Positions 35,619 to 43,648 of a stretch of 49,102 nucleotides of DNA are shown here, piece after piece (within the stretch, counting starts at the first letter, position 1; each line of letters begins with the position of its first letter). Both the position numbers and the translations under genes were made by a program. Origin of the DNA: Propionivibrio dicarboxylicus (GTDB lineage: Bacteria > Pseudomonadota > Gammaproteobacteria > Burkholderiales > Rhodocyclaceae); the NCBI GenBank assembly GCA_945902805.1, contig CAMDMZ010000036.1:1-49102 (forward strand), written 5' to 3'. Under the pieces are notes generated by a model. The model saw only the letters and a program-made list of their open reading frames with translations. It did not search any database and had not been told where the DNA came from.

Positions 35619-35945
35619 GTGGCGTCGTTGCATGAACTCGCCGATGGCGGCGCCTTGTTCTGGTCCCAGGGCGAAGGCAAGCAGACCTTCCGCCTGATCG
35701 TGCTGCGTAGCGGCGACGACGTCTTCGGCTATGTCAATCGCTGCGCCCACTTTGGCGTACCGCTCGCCGAGAAGGTGGAGCAATTGATCTTCAAACCCAG
35801 CCAAAGCCTTAGCTGCAACGTGCACTACGCCCGCTATGGCTGGCGCGACGGCAGTTGCCAGGATGGAGAGTGTGACGGCGAGGGGCTGCTTCTGGTACCA
35901 CTTGAAGCACGTGATGACGCCGTCGTGATCAGCGCGCCGCAATAA
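35619..35945 (+). CDS. Rieske [2Fe-2S] domain protein
   Basis: A small ferredoxin-like electron carrier. The 108-residue product (from GTG at 35619) has the Rieske ligand pairs CAH (in NRCAHFGVPL) and CNVH (in LSCNVHYARYGW) spaced about 20 residues apart, and a later CQDGEC that replaces the usual final loop. Translating further upstream gives LRWTDLPNAPAPGTAVASL, which looks like the natural N-terminus of such proteins. However, no ATG, GTG or TTG exists there, only CTG codons (35565, 35574). The CTG at 35565 would overlap the panD stop as CTGA. The partner is unknown. The 3' end overlaps the convergent hydrolase gene by 17 bases. Confidence 0.85.
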   Translation: MASLHELADGGALFWSQGEGKQTFRLIVLRSGDDVFGYVNRCAHFGVPLAEKVEQLIFKPSQSLSCNVHYARYGWRDGSCQDGECDGEGLLLVPLEARDDAVVISAPQ

Positions 35946-36768
35946 CTTTCTGCCGCTGTTCGCCGAGTCCGTCGATACCGAGACGGACCTCATCGCCGAC
36001 GTTGAGAAACACGCCGCGTCCCATGCCGACGCCTTGCGGGGTGCCGGTGGCGATCAGGTCGCCCGGTAGCAGAGTCATGAATTGCGATAGGTAGCTGACA
36101 ATTCGGGCGCAGCCAAAGATCATGTCGGCGGTAGTCGAATCCTGCATGCGCTGACCATTCACATCCAGCCACAGACGCAGGTTCTGCGGATCGGGAATTT
36201 CGTCAGCGGTGACCAAGCACGGGCCGATGGGACCAAAGGTATCGCAGCCCTTGCCTTTGTCCCAACTGCCGCCGCGCTCAAGCTGGAATGCTCGCTCAGA
36301 CACATCATGGAACACGCAGTAGCCGGCAACGTGTTTGGGAGCATCGCCTTCATCAACATAGCGGGCTTCGCGGCCAATGACAATGCCGAGCTCCACTTCC
36401 CAATCCAGCTTGGTGCTGTCGCGCGGTTTGATAATTGGATCGAACGGGCCGTTGATGCAACTGGTGGCCTTCATGAACACCACCGGTTCGGTGGGCAGCG
36501 GCATTTTCGCTTCATCGGCATGGGCGCGATAGTTGAGTCCGATGCCAATGATTTTCGAGATGCCGGTGTACGGTACACCGAGACGCGGTTTGCCGGGTAC
36601 CAGGGGCAGACCACCGGGATCAAGCCGGGAAAGTCGGTTCTGGCCGGACGGCGCTAGTTCGTTCCATCCGATGTTGGCGATATGGCCGGACAGATCGCGC
36701 AGCCGCCCATCGCTGCCGATCAGGCCCGGCTTTTCACGCCCTTTGGCGCCGTAGCGGACCAGCTTCAT
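35929..36768 (-). CDS. Fumarylacetoacetate hydrolase-family enzyme
   Basis: The 279-residue product belongs to the FAH family, which acts on 2-oxo acids such as acylpyruvates and ureidoglycolate-like compounds with a divalent metal. The conserved core is present: IIGIGLNYRAHADE, FMKATSCINGP, DWEVELGIVIGREARYV, FHDVSERAFQLE and GDLIATGTPQGVG. Acidic ligands of the EVELG and FHD segments are intact. The substrate cannot be predicted; ureidoglycolate lyase and oxalocrotonate-pathway types are both possible. Its ATG overlaps the helicase stop by one base, so the two are co-transcribed. A divergent repeat copy lies in the linker after the N-terminal domain. Confidence 0.92.
   Translation of the reverse strand: MKLVRYGAKGREKPGLIGSDGRLRDLSGHIANIGWNELAPSGQNRLSRLDPGGLPLVPGKPRLGVPYTGISKIIGIGLNYRAHADEAKMPLPTEPVVFMKATSCINGPFDPIIKPRDSTKLDWEVELGIVIGREARYVDEGDAPKHVAGYCVFHDVSERAFQLERGGSWDKGKGCDTFGPIGPCLVTADEIPDPQNLRLWLDVNGQRMQDSTTADMIFGCARIVSYLSQFMTLLPGDLIATGTPQGVGMGRGVFLNVGDEVRLGIDGLGEQRQKVIAAR
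36629..36652 (-). repeat. Dispersed 24-bp repeat, copy 7 (divergent)
   Basis: 21 of 24 positions match. It is in sense orientation in the FAH-family gene, but the gene reads it in another frame (APSGQNRLS). Confidence 0.6.
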
Positions 36769-38324
36769 CAGGGCTTTTCAGTGGTCTTGCCGAATCCACC
36801 GAGCAAGGCGGCGACGGGGCGGCGCGGACGCACACTGGGTGGCTTTTCCGTCGGTCCTTGAGTGCCTGCGGGGTGGACTTTGTTTTCGTAGGGCTTGTTC
36901 GGGTCGAAGTCGAGTTTTGGCAGATGCGCGGATGGCGAAGGCATGTGCGGCAGCGGACGTCGCGCGCGGGGTTCTTCGTGTTTCACCTCCCGCTCGCGTT
37001 TACGGTCTTCGTTCTCGCGCCGAGGCACGGCACTGCTGCTGCCACTGCGTGGTTCACGCGATTCACGCGGTTCGCGGCCTTCGCGGGCACCACGGGAGTG
37101 TCGCGGCTCGCCGGCTTCACGCTCGCCCTTTTCGGCCACGAAACCACTGATCGTGATGCGCTCGATCGTCATCTTGATCAGCTTTTCGATATCCGTCAGC
37201 CGGGGCGTTTCTTCGGGCGAGAACAAGGAGGTGGCGATACCTGTTTTGCCGGCGCGCCCGGTGCGACCAATGCGATGCACATAGTCTTCTGCCGTGTGCG
37301 GCAGTTCGTAGTTGATCACATGCGGCAGATCGTCGATATCCAGGCCGCGCGCGGCGACGTCAGTGGCGACGAGGACGCGGATCGCGCCGGACTTGAAGCC
37401 TTCCAGCGCTTCGGTACGTTGCTGCTGGCTTTTGTCGCCGTGGATGGCGTCGGCGGCGATGCCCTGGCGCGCCAGATAGTGCGCCAGACGACTAGCGCCA
37501 AACTTGGTGCCGACGAAGACCAGTACCTGCTTGGCATTTTCTTCGTCATGCGTGAGCAGATGCACCAGCAGGCTGCGCTTGAGATCGCTGGCGACCGGAT
37601 AGACGCGGTGGGTGATGTTCTCACCGACGGCGTTGCGCCGTGCCACTTCGATCAGTTGCGGCTCTTTCAGCATCGAATCGGCGAGCTTTTTGATCTCGTT
37701 CGAGAAGGTGGCCGAAAACAGCAGACTCTGGCGCGCCTTTGGCAGCATGTCGAGGATGCGCTTGATGTCGGGGATGAAGCCCATGTCGAGCATGCGGTCG
37801 GCTTCGTCGAGCACCAGTACCTCGACCGAGGCGAAGGACACACTCTTTTGCTGCACGTGATCGAGCAGGCGACCGGGCGTGGCGACGACGATTTCACGGC
37901 CTTCGCGCAGTTCGGCGATCTGTGGCCGGATATCGACACCGCCATAGATGCAAACCGAGCGCAGCGGCATATGCTTGCTGTAGGTGACCACGCTTTCATG
38001 CACCTGCATCGCCAACTCGCGGGTTGGCGCCAGGATCAGCGCGCGCACCGGATGACGGGCCGGGGAGGGCGAACTGCTGGCGTATTTGGCCAGGCGTTGC
38101 AGCAAGGGCAGGGTGAATCCGGCCGTCTTGCCGGTACCGGTCTGGGCGCCGCCCATGACGTCCTTGCCGGACATGATGATGGGGATGGCTTGCGCCTGGA
38201 TCGGCGTCGGGTGCGTGTAACCGTTGTCTTTGACAGCGCGCAGCAACTCGGGCAATAGGCCGAGATCGTCAAAAGTCGGGACTGGCGGGACGGCGGTGTT
38301 GGTTTCTGGGGTGGATGTATTCAA
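36768..38324 (-). CDS. rhlE: DEAD-box RNA helicase, RhlE-like
   Basis: An ATP-dependent RNA helicase acting in ribosome assembly or RNA decay. The product (about 518 residues from the chosen start) has the Q motif (FDDLGL...PTPIQAQAIP), motif I AQTGTGKT, PTRELA, DEAD (VLDEADRML), SAT, and motifs V-VI (ATDVAARGLDID, HRIGRTGRAG). The C-terminus is long, basic and rich in Arg, Glu and Pro, as in RhlE proteins. The start is a TTG at 38324 preceded by AGGAG five bases upstream; the open frame continues much further left in codon terms but with no helicase-like sequence. A repeat copy gives TAVPPVPTF just before the Q motif. Confidence 0.94.
   Translation of the reverse strand: MNTSTPETNTAVPPVPTFDDLGLLPELLRAVKDNGYTHPTPIQAQAIPIIMSGKDVMGGAQTGTGKTAGFTLPLLQRLAKYASSSPSPARHPVRALILAPTRELAMQVHESVVTYSKHMPLRSVCIYGGVDIRPQIAELREGREIVVATPGRLLDHVQQKSVSFASVEVLVLDEADRMLDMGFIPDIKRILDMLPKARQSLLFSATFSNEIKKLADSMLKEPQLIEVARRNAVGENITHRVYPVASDLKRSLLVHLLTHDEENAKQVLVFVGTKFGASRLAHYLARQGIAADAIHGDKSQQQRTEALEGFKSGAIRVLVATDVAARGLDIDDLPHVINYELPHTAEDYVHRIGRTGRAGKTGIATSLFSPEETPRLTDIEKLIKMTIERITISGFVAEKGEREAGEPRHSRGAREGREPRESREPRSGSSSAVPRRENEDRKREREVKHEEPRARRPLPHMPSPSAHLPKLDFDPNKPYENKVHPAGTQGPTEKPPSVRPRRPVAALLGGFGKTTEKP
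38271..38294 (-). repeat. Dispersed 24-bp repeat, copy 8
   Basis: 22 of 24 positions match. It lies in sense orientation near the start of the helicase gene and is read AVPPVPTF in the disordered N-terminal tail. Confidence 0.8.
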
Positions 38325-38529
38325 TGGAGCTCCTGAGTCGGCCCGCCAGGCGAGGTGATCGTCCTGGAACCGGTTCAGGCGGCGAAACGCTTGAGAAAAA
38401 GAGATGACCGAACGGTCACGAGAACGCCAACCGGCAAGGCGCACAGGTGAGATTCTACAGCCTTCCTTGCTGTCGTAAGAATCCCGCGAGTTTGGTGTAA
38501 TGTCGCGGGCGATCCATAGGAGATTACGA

Positions 38530-39567
38530 ATGAAACAGGTAAAGCTGGGCAAAAGTGATTTGCAGGTATCGTCAGTGAGTCTGGGGAGTATGACCTGGGG
38601 CACACAGAATTCGGAAGCCGAAGCGCATGCGCAGCTCGATTACGCGCTCGCACGCGGCATCAATTTCATCGACACCGCCGAAATGTATTCGGTGCCGCCG
38701 AATGCTGAAAGCTATGGCCAGACGGAGACCTATATCGGTCGCTGGCTCAAGCATCAGGCGCGCGACAAGCTGGTGTTGGCGACCAAGATTGCGGGGCCAG
38801 GGAGAAACTTGCAATGGATACGCAAGGGTGATCTTGCCTTCAATCGCCGGAACATTCGTCTTGCCCTCGACGCCTCGCTGAGGCGTCTGCAAACCGATTA
38901 CGTCGATCTATATCAACTGCACTGGCCGGACCGCAATACGCCGATCTTTGGGCAGTACCAGTTTGATCCGACCCAGGAACGTGACACGGTACCCATTCGG
39001 GAAACCTTGGAGGCGTTGAGCGAACTGGTTCAAGAAGGCAAGATTCGGTATATCGGTCTGTCCAATGAAACCGCCTGGGGCGTGATGCGCTTTGTCCATC
39101 TTGCCGAGGAATACGGTCTGCCGCGTGTGGTTAGCGTGCAGAACGCCTACAGTTTGCTCAATCGAAACTGGGAGACGGGGCTGGCCGAGATTGGCTTCCG
39201 CGAAGCTGTGAGTTTGCTGCCTTACTCACCCTTGGCTTTTGGCTTGCTGAGCGGAAAATACCTGGCGAACCCCAAGGCGAGCGGTCGCATTACGCAGTTC
39301 GCGGGTTTTGCCCAGCGCTATTCGAAGGCGAATGTGCAGCCTGCGGTCGCCGCCTATGCCGAATTGGCCAAGCGCCACGGTTTGACACCGACGCAGCTGG
39401 CGCTTGGGTTTGTCGCGTCCCGCTGGTTTTCAGCCAGCACGATCATCGGCGCGACGACGTTGCTGCAATTGCAGGAAGACATTGATGCCTGTTCGCTTAC
39501 TTTGCCGGACGATGTGTTGGCCGAAATCGAGGCGCTACACCTGCGCTATACGAACCCGGCGCCTTAG
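38530..39567 (+). CDS. Aldo/keto reductase, Tas-like
   Basis: An NADPH-dependent oxidoreductase with TIM-barrel fold. The 345-residue product has the catalytic Asp/Tyr region INFIDTAEMYSVPP, the Lys in LVLATKI, the His in YQLHWPDRN, the NADP-binding tail (IIGATTLLQLQEDIDA) and family stretches such as GKIRYIGLSNET. It resembles Tas of enterobacteria in length and in VPPNAESYGQTE. The physiological substrate is not known. The ATG at 38530 is chosen because an AGGAG ribosome site lies just upstream; an in-frame earlier start lacks one. The stop overlaps the convergent lipoprotein stop. Confidence 0.95.
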   Translation: MKQVKLGKSDLQVSSVSLGSMTWGTQNSEAEAHAQLDYALARGINFIDTAEMYSVPPNAESYGQTETYIGRWLKHQARDKLVLATKIAGPGRNLQWIRKGDLAFNRRNIRLALDASLRRLQTDYVDLYQLHWPDRNTPIFGQYQFDPTQERDTVPIRETLEALSELVQEGKIRYIGLSNETAWGVMRFVHLAEEYGLPRVVSVQNAYSLLNRNWETGLAEIGFREAVSLLPYSPLAFGLLSGKYLANPKASGRITQFAGFAQRYSKANVQPAVAAYAELAKRHGLTPTQLALGFVASRWFSASTIIGATTLLQLQEDIDACSLTLPDDVLAEIEALHLRYTNPAP

Positions 39568-39938
39568 TGCGCGGCTTTTTCGGCCGGTTTGGCTTCGGCG
39601 GCTTTGGTTTCTTCTGCTGGTGCGTCCCCGGCGGCCGTCGCGGCTAATTTCTTTTTTGATGGCGGCGGATTCATCGGAAACTGCGGGGCGACGGTTTCCA
39701 GCTTGTTCTCGCGCATGTAGGCATCCATGTCGCGCCAGCCCTCGAAAATCGCCGCCTTTGATGCCTTGGGATTGATCTGATAACAGTCTTCCAGGGCACG
39801 CGCCGAGTGGCGGCAGGAACTTCCGATTGCCTTGCCTTCGGCTGTGCTTCGAGCGGCCTGTTGCACGGGAGTTTCGATCCCTAGCTGATCGCAGCCGGCA
39901 AGCAGGACAGCGAAAACAAGGACGATGGGTTTGCTCAT
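39564..39938 (-). CDS. Small lipoprotein with Ala/Lys/Glu-rich tail
   Basis: The 124-residue product starts MSKPIVLVFAVLLAGC with lipidated Cys16 predicted. It has a Cys-containing helical middle (SSCRHSARALEDCYQINPKASK, with two cysteines that may form a disulfide) and a low-complexity tail of Lys, Ala and Glu. I do not recognise the family; the CxxxxxxxxxCY spacing recalls twin-Cys helical hairpins, but that is a guess. The start is chosen for the signal peptide; the frame extends further upstream. It is convergent with the aldo/keto reductase, with overlapping stops, and downstream of the MarR gene on the same strand. Confidence 0.8.
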   Translation of the reverse strand: MSKPIVLVFAVLLAGCDQLGIETPVQQAARSTAEGKAIGSSCRHSARALEDCYQINPKASKAAIFEGWRDMDAYMRENKLETVAPQFPMNPPPSKKKLAATAAGDAPAEETKAAEAKPAEKAAH

Positions 39939-39990
39939 GAAGGTTCGGATGACGTAGTCGTCGTCTGATTTTACGGCACGAATTGTGAAA

Positions 39991-40512
39991 TCAGCGACCG
40001 GTGACGCGGGCAGCGTGACTCTTGATTTGTGCGAGCAGACCATACAACTGGCTGCGATCATTTTCCGCCATGCCGCCGAGCAGTTCGACGATCCACTTTT
40101 CGTGCGCTTCGGCCATGCGGCGGAAAACGCGACGCCCTTCAGTGGTCAGCTTGACGATGTAGGCGCGGCGGTCGTTCGGGTTATCTTCGCGTACCACGAG
40201 TCCTTCTGTGACCAACTGATCGGTGATACCTGTGACATTGCCACCGGTGACCATCATGCGCTTCGAGAGCTCGCCCATGCGCAATCCCTGCGGCTTGCGT
40301 TCCAGTTGTGCCATCAAATCGAAGCGCGGCAAGGTGATGCCGAACTCGGTGCGCAGGCGCGAGCGGATCTCGTTTTCGATGAGATTGGTACAGGCCAGTA
40401 GGCGCAACCAGAGACGCAAATCGGGCGCGTGCTCTGACGTGGCGCGGGTTTCGGTATCGGCCTGGGTGGCGGCAACCGTGATTTCCGGCACCTGAAATGT
40501 GGTTTTGCTCAT
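39991..40512 (-). CDS. MarR-family transcriptional regulator
   Basis: The 173-residue product has a winged-helix DNA-binding domain of the MarR type (about 50-160). It shows LPRFDLMAQLERKPQGLRMGELSKRM in two stretches, then the recognition helix region GGNVTGITDQLVTEGLV and the wing REDNPNDRRAYIVKLT. MarR proteins act as dimers and often respond to phenolic ligands. The N-terminal 30 residues are unusual, rich in Thr and Ala. Targets are unknown; the upstream AT-rich gap (40513-40604) holds a palindromic-looking AATATTCAATTATAAATT stretch that could be an own-promoter site. Confidence 0.93.
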   Translation of the reverse strand: MSKTTFQVPEITVAATQADTETRATSEHAPDLRLWLRLLACTNLIENEIRSRLRTEFGITLPRFDLMAQLERKPQGLRMGELSKRMMVTGGNVTGITDQLVTEGLVVREDNPNDRRAYIVKLTTEGRRVFRRMAEAHEKWIVELLGGMAENDRSQLYGLLAQIKSHAARVTGR

Positions 40513-40604
40513 GGCTTCTCTGGGGCTATGCCGCCGCTTATGGCGCCATTAGTTTGGTTTTGAGAATATTCAATTATAAATTAAACGCCCCGGAATATGC
40601 CAAA

Positions 40605-41066
40605 TCAAAGGAAATCGGGATTCATGACGGCGCGCAGCACGGTCTGTTCGATGGGGCCGCGCATGCGATGCGAGATCCACCAGACGCCACCTTTCTTCAC
40701 CGTCCATTCCGTTTCGGTGCCGCCCAGCAGGCGCGCGGTAACCTGTCCAAGCGTCGGTTGATGCCCGATGACGAGGACTGTGGCGTCATGGTCGGGCCAC
40801 TCGACTGCTGCCAGCAGATCATCCGCCGTGCCGCCAGGACCGACTTTTTTCTCCAGCTCGTACGGGCGCTGTAGCGGATGGGCGGTTTGCTGCGTCCGTT
40901 CGGCCGGGCTGACCAGGATGCGGGTCTTTTTCGGTAGATGTTTTGCTAGCCAGATGGCCATTTGCCGCGCCTGTTTTTCACCACGCGCGGTGAGCCGACG
41001 TTTTTCGTCGGGTAGAGTGTCCGAACCTTCTTCAGCCTCGGCGTGGCGCCAGAGAATCAAATCCAT
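40605..41066 (-). CDS. sixA: Phosphohistidine phosphatase SixA
   Basis: The 153-residue product is a histidine-phosphatase (RHG) family member with WRHAEAEEG at residues 6-14 and the second catalytic His in VIGHQPTLGQ (about 98-107). SixA removes phosphate from His-phosphorylated carriers such as HPt domains or the nitrogen PTS. The length matches SixA. A repeat copy is read as KVGPGGTA in the loop before ADDLLAAV. It is followed in the upstream direction by the CYTH gene on the same strand, ten bases apart, so the two are likely co-transcribed with the pump genes. Confidence 0.93.
   Translation of the reverse strand: MDLILWRHAEAEEGSDTLPDEKRRLTARGEKQARQMAIWLAKHLPKKTRILVSPAERTQQTAHPLQRPYELEKKVGPGGTADDLLAAVEWPDHDATVLVIGHQPTLGQVTARLLGGTETEWTVKKGGVWWISHRMRGPIEQTVLRAVMNPDFL
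40825..40848 (+). repeat. Dispersed 24-bp repeat, copy 9
   Basis: 22 of 24 positions match. It is antisense within sixA, and the gene reads it as KVGPGGTA. Confidence 0.85.
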
Positions 41067-41075
41067 AGGTGCTCC

Positions 41076-41681
41076 TTATTTCAACAACATATAACCGCGC
41101 TGGGCTTTGGAAAGCGATTCCGGGGTCAGCGCGACGCGACTGCCCAGCGTAGTCGCCAGTTGTTGCAAAGCGTTGACATCGCTGCTACCGGACAGCTCGA
41201 GTTCGACTTCGGAAATAATTTCCTCACGCCCACCGGAAAGGACGTGGCCGCGATCCAGCGCGAGCAGGATTTCGCCGCCGTCCGGGATCGGAAAATGCCA
41301 GGTGATGCGGCGGAAGCGGGTCTGGAACAGTGGTCCGATGCGACCGACGATCTCCGGCTGCTCGAGCCACTGCTTGATCTCGACAGCCTCGATGGGGGAG
41401 AAATCAAAGCGGCCACGATACGGGGTTTCCCATTCCGGACGAATGGAAAGACCAGCACTGGCCTTGGCCGCGAGTTTGACGGTCTGCAGCCGCTGGCGAC
41501 CCTGTTTGCGAATACGCAGGGCAACACCCCGTTTGCGCAATGCCAGTTCTGGCGTGTCGAAATAGGTGTTGTCGAGGATCTGGTCTGTCTTCGCAGTGGC
41601 CTCGCGCAACAGCGGGTGACGCAGGAAGCGGAGTTGATCCGTGGTGGCGAGGGCCAGCTTGAGTTCGATTTCTTCGGCCAT
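41076..41681 (-). CDS. CYTH-domain phosphatase/cyclase-type protein
   Basis: The 201-residue product opens with EIELKLAL, the ExExK signature (Glu4, Glu6, Lys8) of the CYTH superfamily. A tunnel-like beta-barrel follows, with basic and acidic residues in matching places (YFDTPELALRKRGVALRIRK over two segments, then KLAAKA and RGRFD). Relatives are inorganic triphosphatases (YgiF-like) or thiamine-triphosphatases. Only the CYTH domain is present, without the CHAD domain common in YgiF. Its ATG overlaps the permease stop by one base, giving close coupling with the efflux genes. Confidence 0.93.
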   Translation of the reverse strand: MAEEIELKLALATTDQLRFLRHPLLREATAKTDQILDNTYFDTPELALRKRGVALRIRKQGRQRLQTVKLAAKASAGLSIRPEWETPYRGRFDFSPIEAVEIKQWLEQPEIVGRIGPLFQTRFRRITWHFPIPDGGEILLALDRGHVLSGGREEIISEVELELSGSSDVNALQQLATTLGSRVALTPESLSKAQRGYMLLK

Positions 41682-42922
41682 TATTCGTATCGTAGTGCTT
41701 CGATGGGTGAGAGTTTCGAGGCTTTTCGCGCCGGATAGTAGCCAAAGAAGATCCCGATTGCGGCGGCAAATCCCGCCGCGAGGAGGATCGCCCCGGCGGA
41801 AAGCTCGGTTGGCCAGCCGGCGAATTTGGCGATCGCCGCATCGCCGGAGATGCCGAGCAGGATGCCGATCAGACCGCCAATCAAGGATAGCGTGACCGCC
41901 TCCACCAGAAACTGGGTAAGGATGTCGCGGCCACGGGCGCCGACCGCCATGCGCAGGCCGATTTCCCGCGTGCGTTCGGTGACCGAGACCAGCATGATAT
42001 TCATGATGCCGATGCCACCGACCAGCAGGGAAACCGACGCGATCGCTGCCAGCAGCAGCGCCATCACGCGTGAGGACTCCTCGCGTGCCTGGAGGATTTC
42101 CGACAGGTTGCGCAGCGTGAAGTCGTCCTCCTGCCCGGTCTGCAGCCGATGGCGCTGGCGCAGCAGATCGCGGATGCGTTCTTCGCCCTGCTTCATGTCC
42201 ACCCCTTCGCGGATCTTGACGCTGATCGAACCGACCGACCGCGACTTGGCCAGCGCCGTGGCGCCCAGAACCCGGTTGCGGGCGGTGCTGATCGGCATCA
42301 GCACGATGTCGTCCTGATCCGAGCCGGAGAGCGTCTGGCCCTTGGACGAGAGCACGCCGATGACCGTGAGTGGTACGGTGCGGATTCGGATAACCTGATC
42401 GACGGCGGCACTGGCGTCACCAAACAGATTCTTGGCCACCGTCTGGCCGATAATCGCGACCTTGGCGGCACCGGCAATCTCGGTCGTCTCGAATACGCGC
42501 CCTTCGATCACGCCCCATTCACGCACATCGAAATAATCGGGTGTGACGCCGTAGAACGTGGACGACCAGTTGGCTCCGCCAGCCACGACTTGGCCGCTGC
42601 CACGCAGGGCCGGCGCCGCACCCTGAACTTCTTCGGGAAGCTCGCGGGCAATGGCGTAGGCATCGTCCTCGCTGATGGTGAAACTGGCGCCGGCAGCACC
42701 GCGAGCGCCGGTGAATGTGGAGGAGGCCGAGAACAGCATGATCATATTCGAGCCCAAGCTCTTGATCTGGGCTTCGACTTTGGCCTGGGCACCACGGCCA
42801 ACAGCGATCATCACGATCACCGCAGCGACGCCGATGATGATGCCGAGCATGGTCAGGCCGGAGCGCAGCTTGTTGGCGCGCAAAGCGGCGAGGGCGATGC
42901 GCAGCGTGGCGATGAAATTCAT
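41681..42922 (-). CDS. MacB-like ABC transporter permease
   Basis: The 413-residue product has the MacB layout without a nucleotide-binding domain. It has one membrane helix near residues 20-42, a large periplasmic domain (about 45-280), then three helices of the FtsX type (near 290-310, 340-365 and 375-400). The stretch [25 protein letters not shown] at the start (in two parts) is family-typical. It would work with the ATPase gene (ATGA overlap) and the periplasmic adaptor gene next to it. Such pumps move peptides, lipids or macrolide-like molecules from the periplasm by a mechanotransmission mechanism. Canonical MacB fuses both parts; here they are split. Confidence 0.94.
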   Translation of the reverse strand: MNFIATLRIALAALRANKLRSGLTMLGIIIGVAAVIVMIAVGRGAQAKVEAQIKSLGSNMIMLFSASSTFTGARGAAGASFTISEDDAYAIARELPEEVQGAAPALRGSGQVVAGGANWSSTFYGVTPDYFDVREWGVIEGRVFETTEIAGAAKVAIIGQTVAKNLFGDASAAVDQVIRIRTVPLTVIGVLSSKGQTLSGSDQDDIVLMPISTARNRVLGATALAKSRSVGSISVKIREGVDMKQGEERIRDLLRQRHRLQTGQEDDFTLRNLSEILQAREESSRVMALLLAAIASVSLLVGGIGIMNIMLVSVTERTREIGLRMAVGARGRDILTQFLVEAVTLSLIGGLIGILLGISGDAAIAKFAGWPTELSAGAILLAAGFAAAIGIFFGYYPARKASKLSPIEALRYE

Positions 42923-43638
42923 GCCGCTATGCCGCCGATTATGGCCTGCAGCGGCGTGTTGACGCGATCCTCGATCACCGCACCATCGCGGAAGCTGATG
43001 ATGCGCCCGGCATGGGCGGCGATGTCGTGTTCGTGGGTGACCAGCACCACCGTGATGCCTTCGCGGTTGAGTTGCTGGAGCAAGGCCATGATCTCGATAC
43101 TGGTGATCGAGTCGAGTGCGCCGGTCGGTTCATCGGCCAGCACCAGGGCCGGGTCATTCACCAGGGCACGGGCAATCGCCACGCGCTGCTGCTGGCCGCC
43201 CGAAAGCTGGGACGGGTGATGATCCATGCGTTCAGCCAGCCCGACCTGGCGCAGGCGTTCGGCGGCGCGTTGGTGACGTTCGGCCGTGGACGTGCCGGCG
43301 TAGAGCAGGGGGAGCGCAACGTTATCCAGCGCCGAGGTGCGGGGCAGCAGGTTGAAGTGCTGGAAGACAAAGCCCAGCTTGCGGTTGCGCACATTTGCCA
43401 GTCGATCGCCATCCAGGCGTGAGACTTCCTCATCGTCGAGTCGGTAGACACCGCGGCTGGGATGATCAAGGCAACCCAGGAGGTTCATGAATGTGGACTT
43501 TCCGGAACCCGACGGGCCCATGACGGCGACGAATTCACCCTTGGCGATATCCAGGCTGACGCCGCGCAGGGCGTGCACCGTGGTGTCGCCCATGACGTAA
43601 TCCTTAGCGAGATCCCGGACCGAGATCAGCGTGGACAT
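42919..43638 (-). CDS. ABC transporter ATPase, MacB/LolD type
   Basis: The 239-residue product has Walker [10 protein letters not shown], the Q loop [11 protein letters not shown], the ABC signature [15 protein letters not shown], Walker [13 protein letters not shown] and the H loop VTHEHD. It pairs with the downstream permease through a four-base overlap. The start at 43638 ([14 protein letters not shown]) is chosen over a longer in-frame start because the family begins there. The adaptor gene precedes it by ten bases. The whole set forms a tripartite efflux system that could use the outer-membrane channel at 2.5-3.9 kb. Confidence 0.95.
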   Translation of the reverse strand: MSTLISVRDLAKDYVMGDTTVHALRGVSLDIAKGEFVAVMGPSGSGKSTFMNLLGCLDHPSRGVYRLDDEEVSRLDGDRLANVRNRKLGFVFQHFNLLPRTSALDNVALPLLYAGTSTAERHQRAAERLRQVGLAERMDHHPSQLSGGQQQRVAIARALVNDPALVLADEPTGALDSITSIEIMALLQQLNREGITVVLVTHEHDIAAHAGRIISFRDGAVIEDRVNTPLQAIIGGIAA

Positions 43639-43648
43639 GGTGTGTGGG

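Noticed and set aside
36858-38258. A 466-codon rightward open frame opposite the helicase gene
   Set aside because: It is the antisense shadow of a GC-rich gene. The helicase motifs on the other strand are complete, and the antisense product has no recognisable domain.
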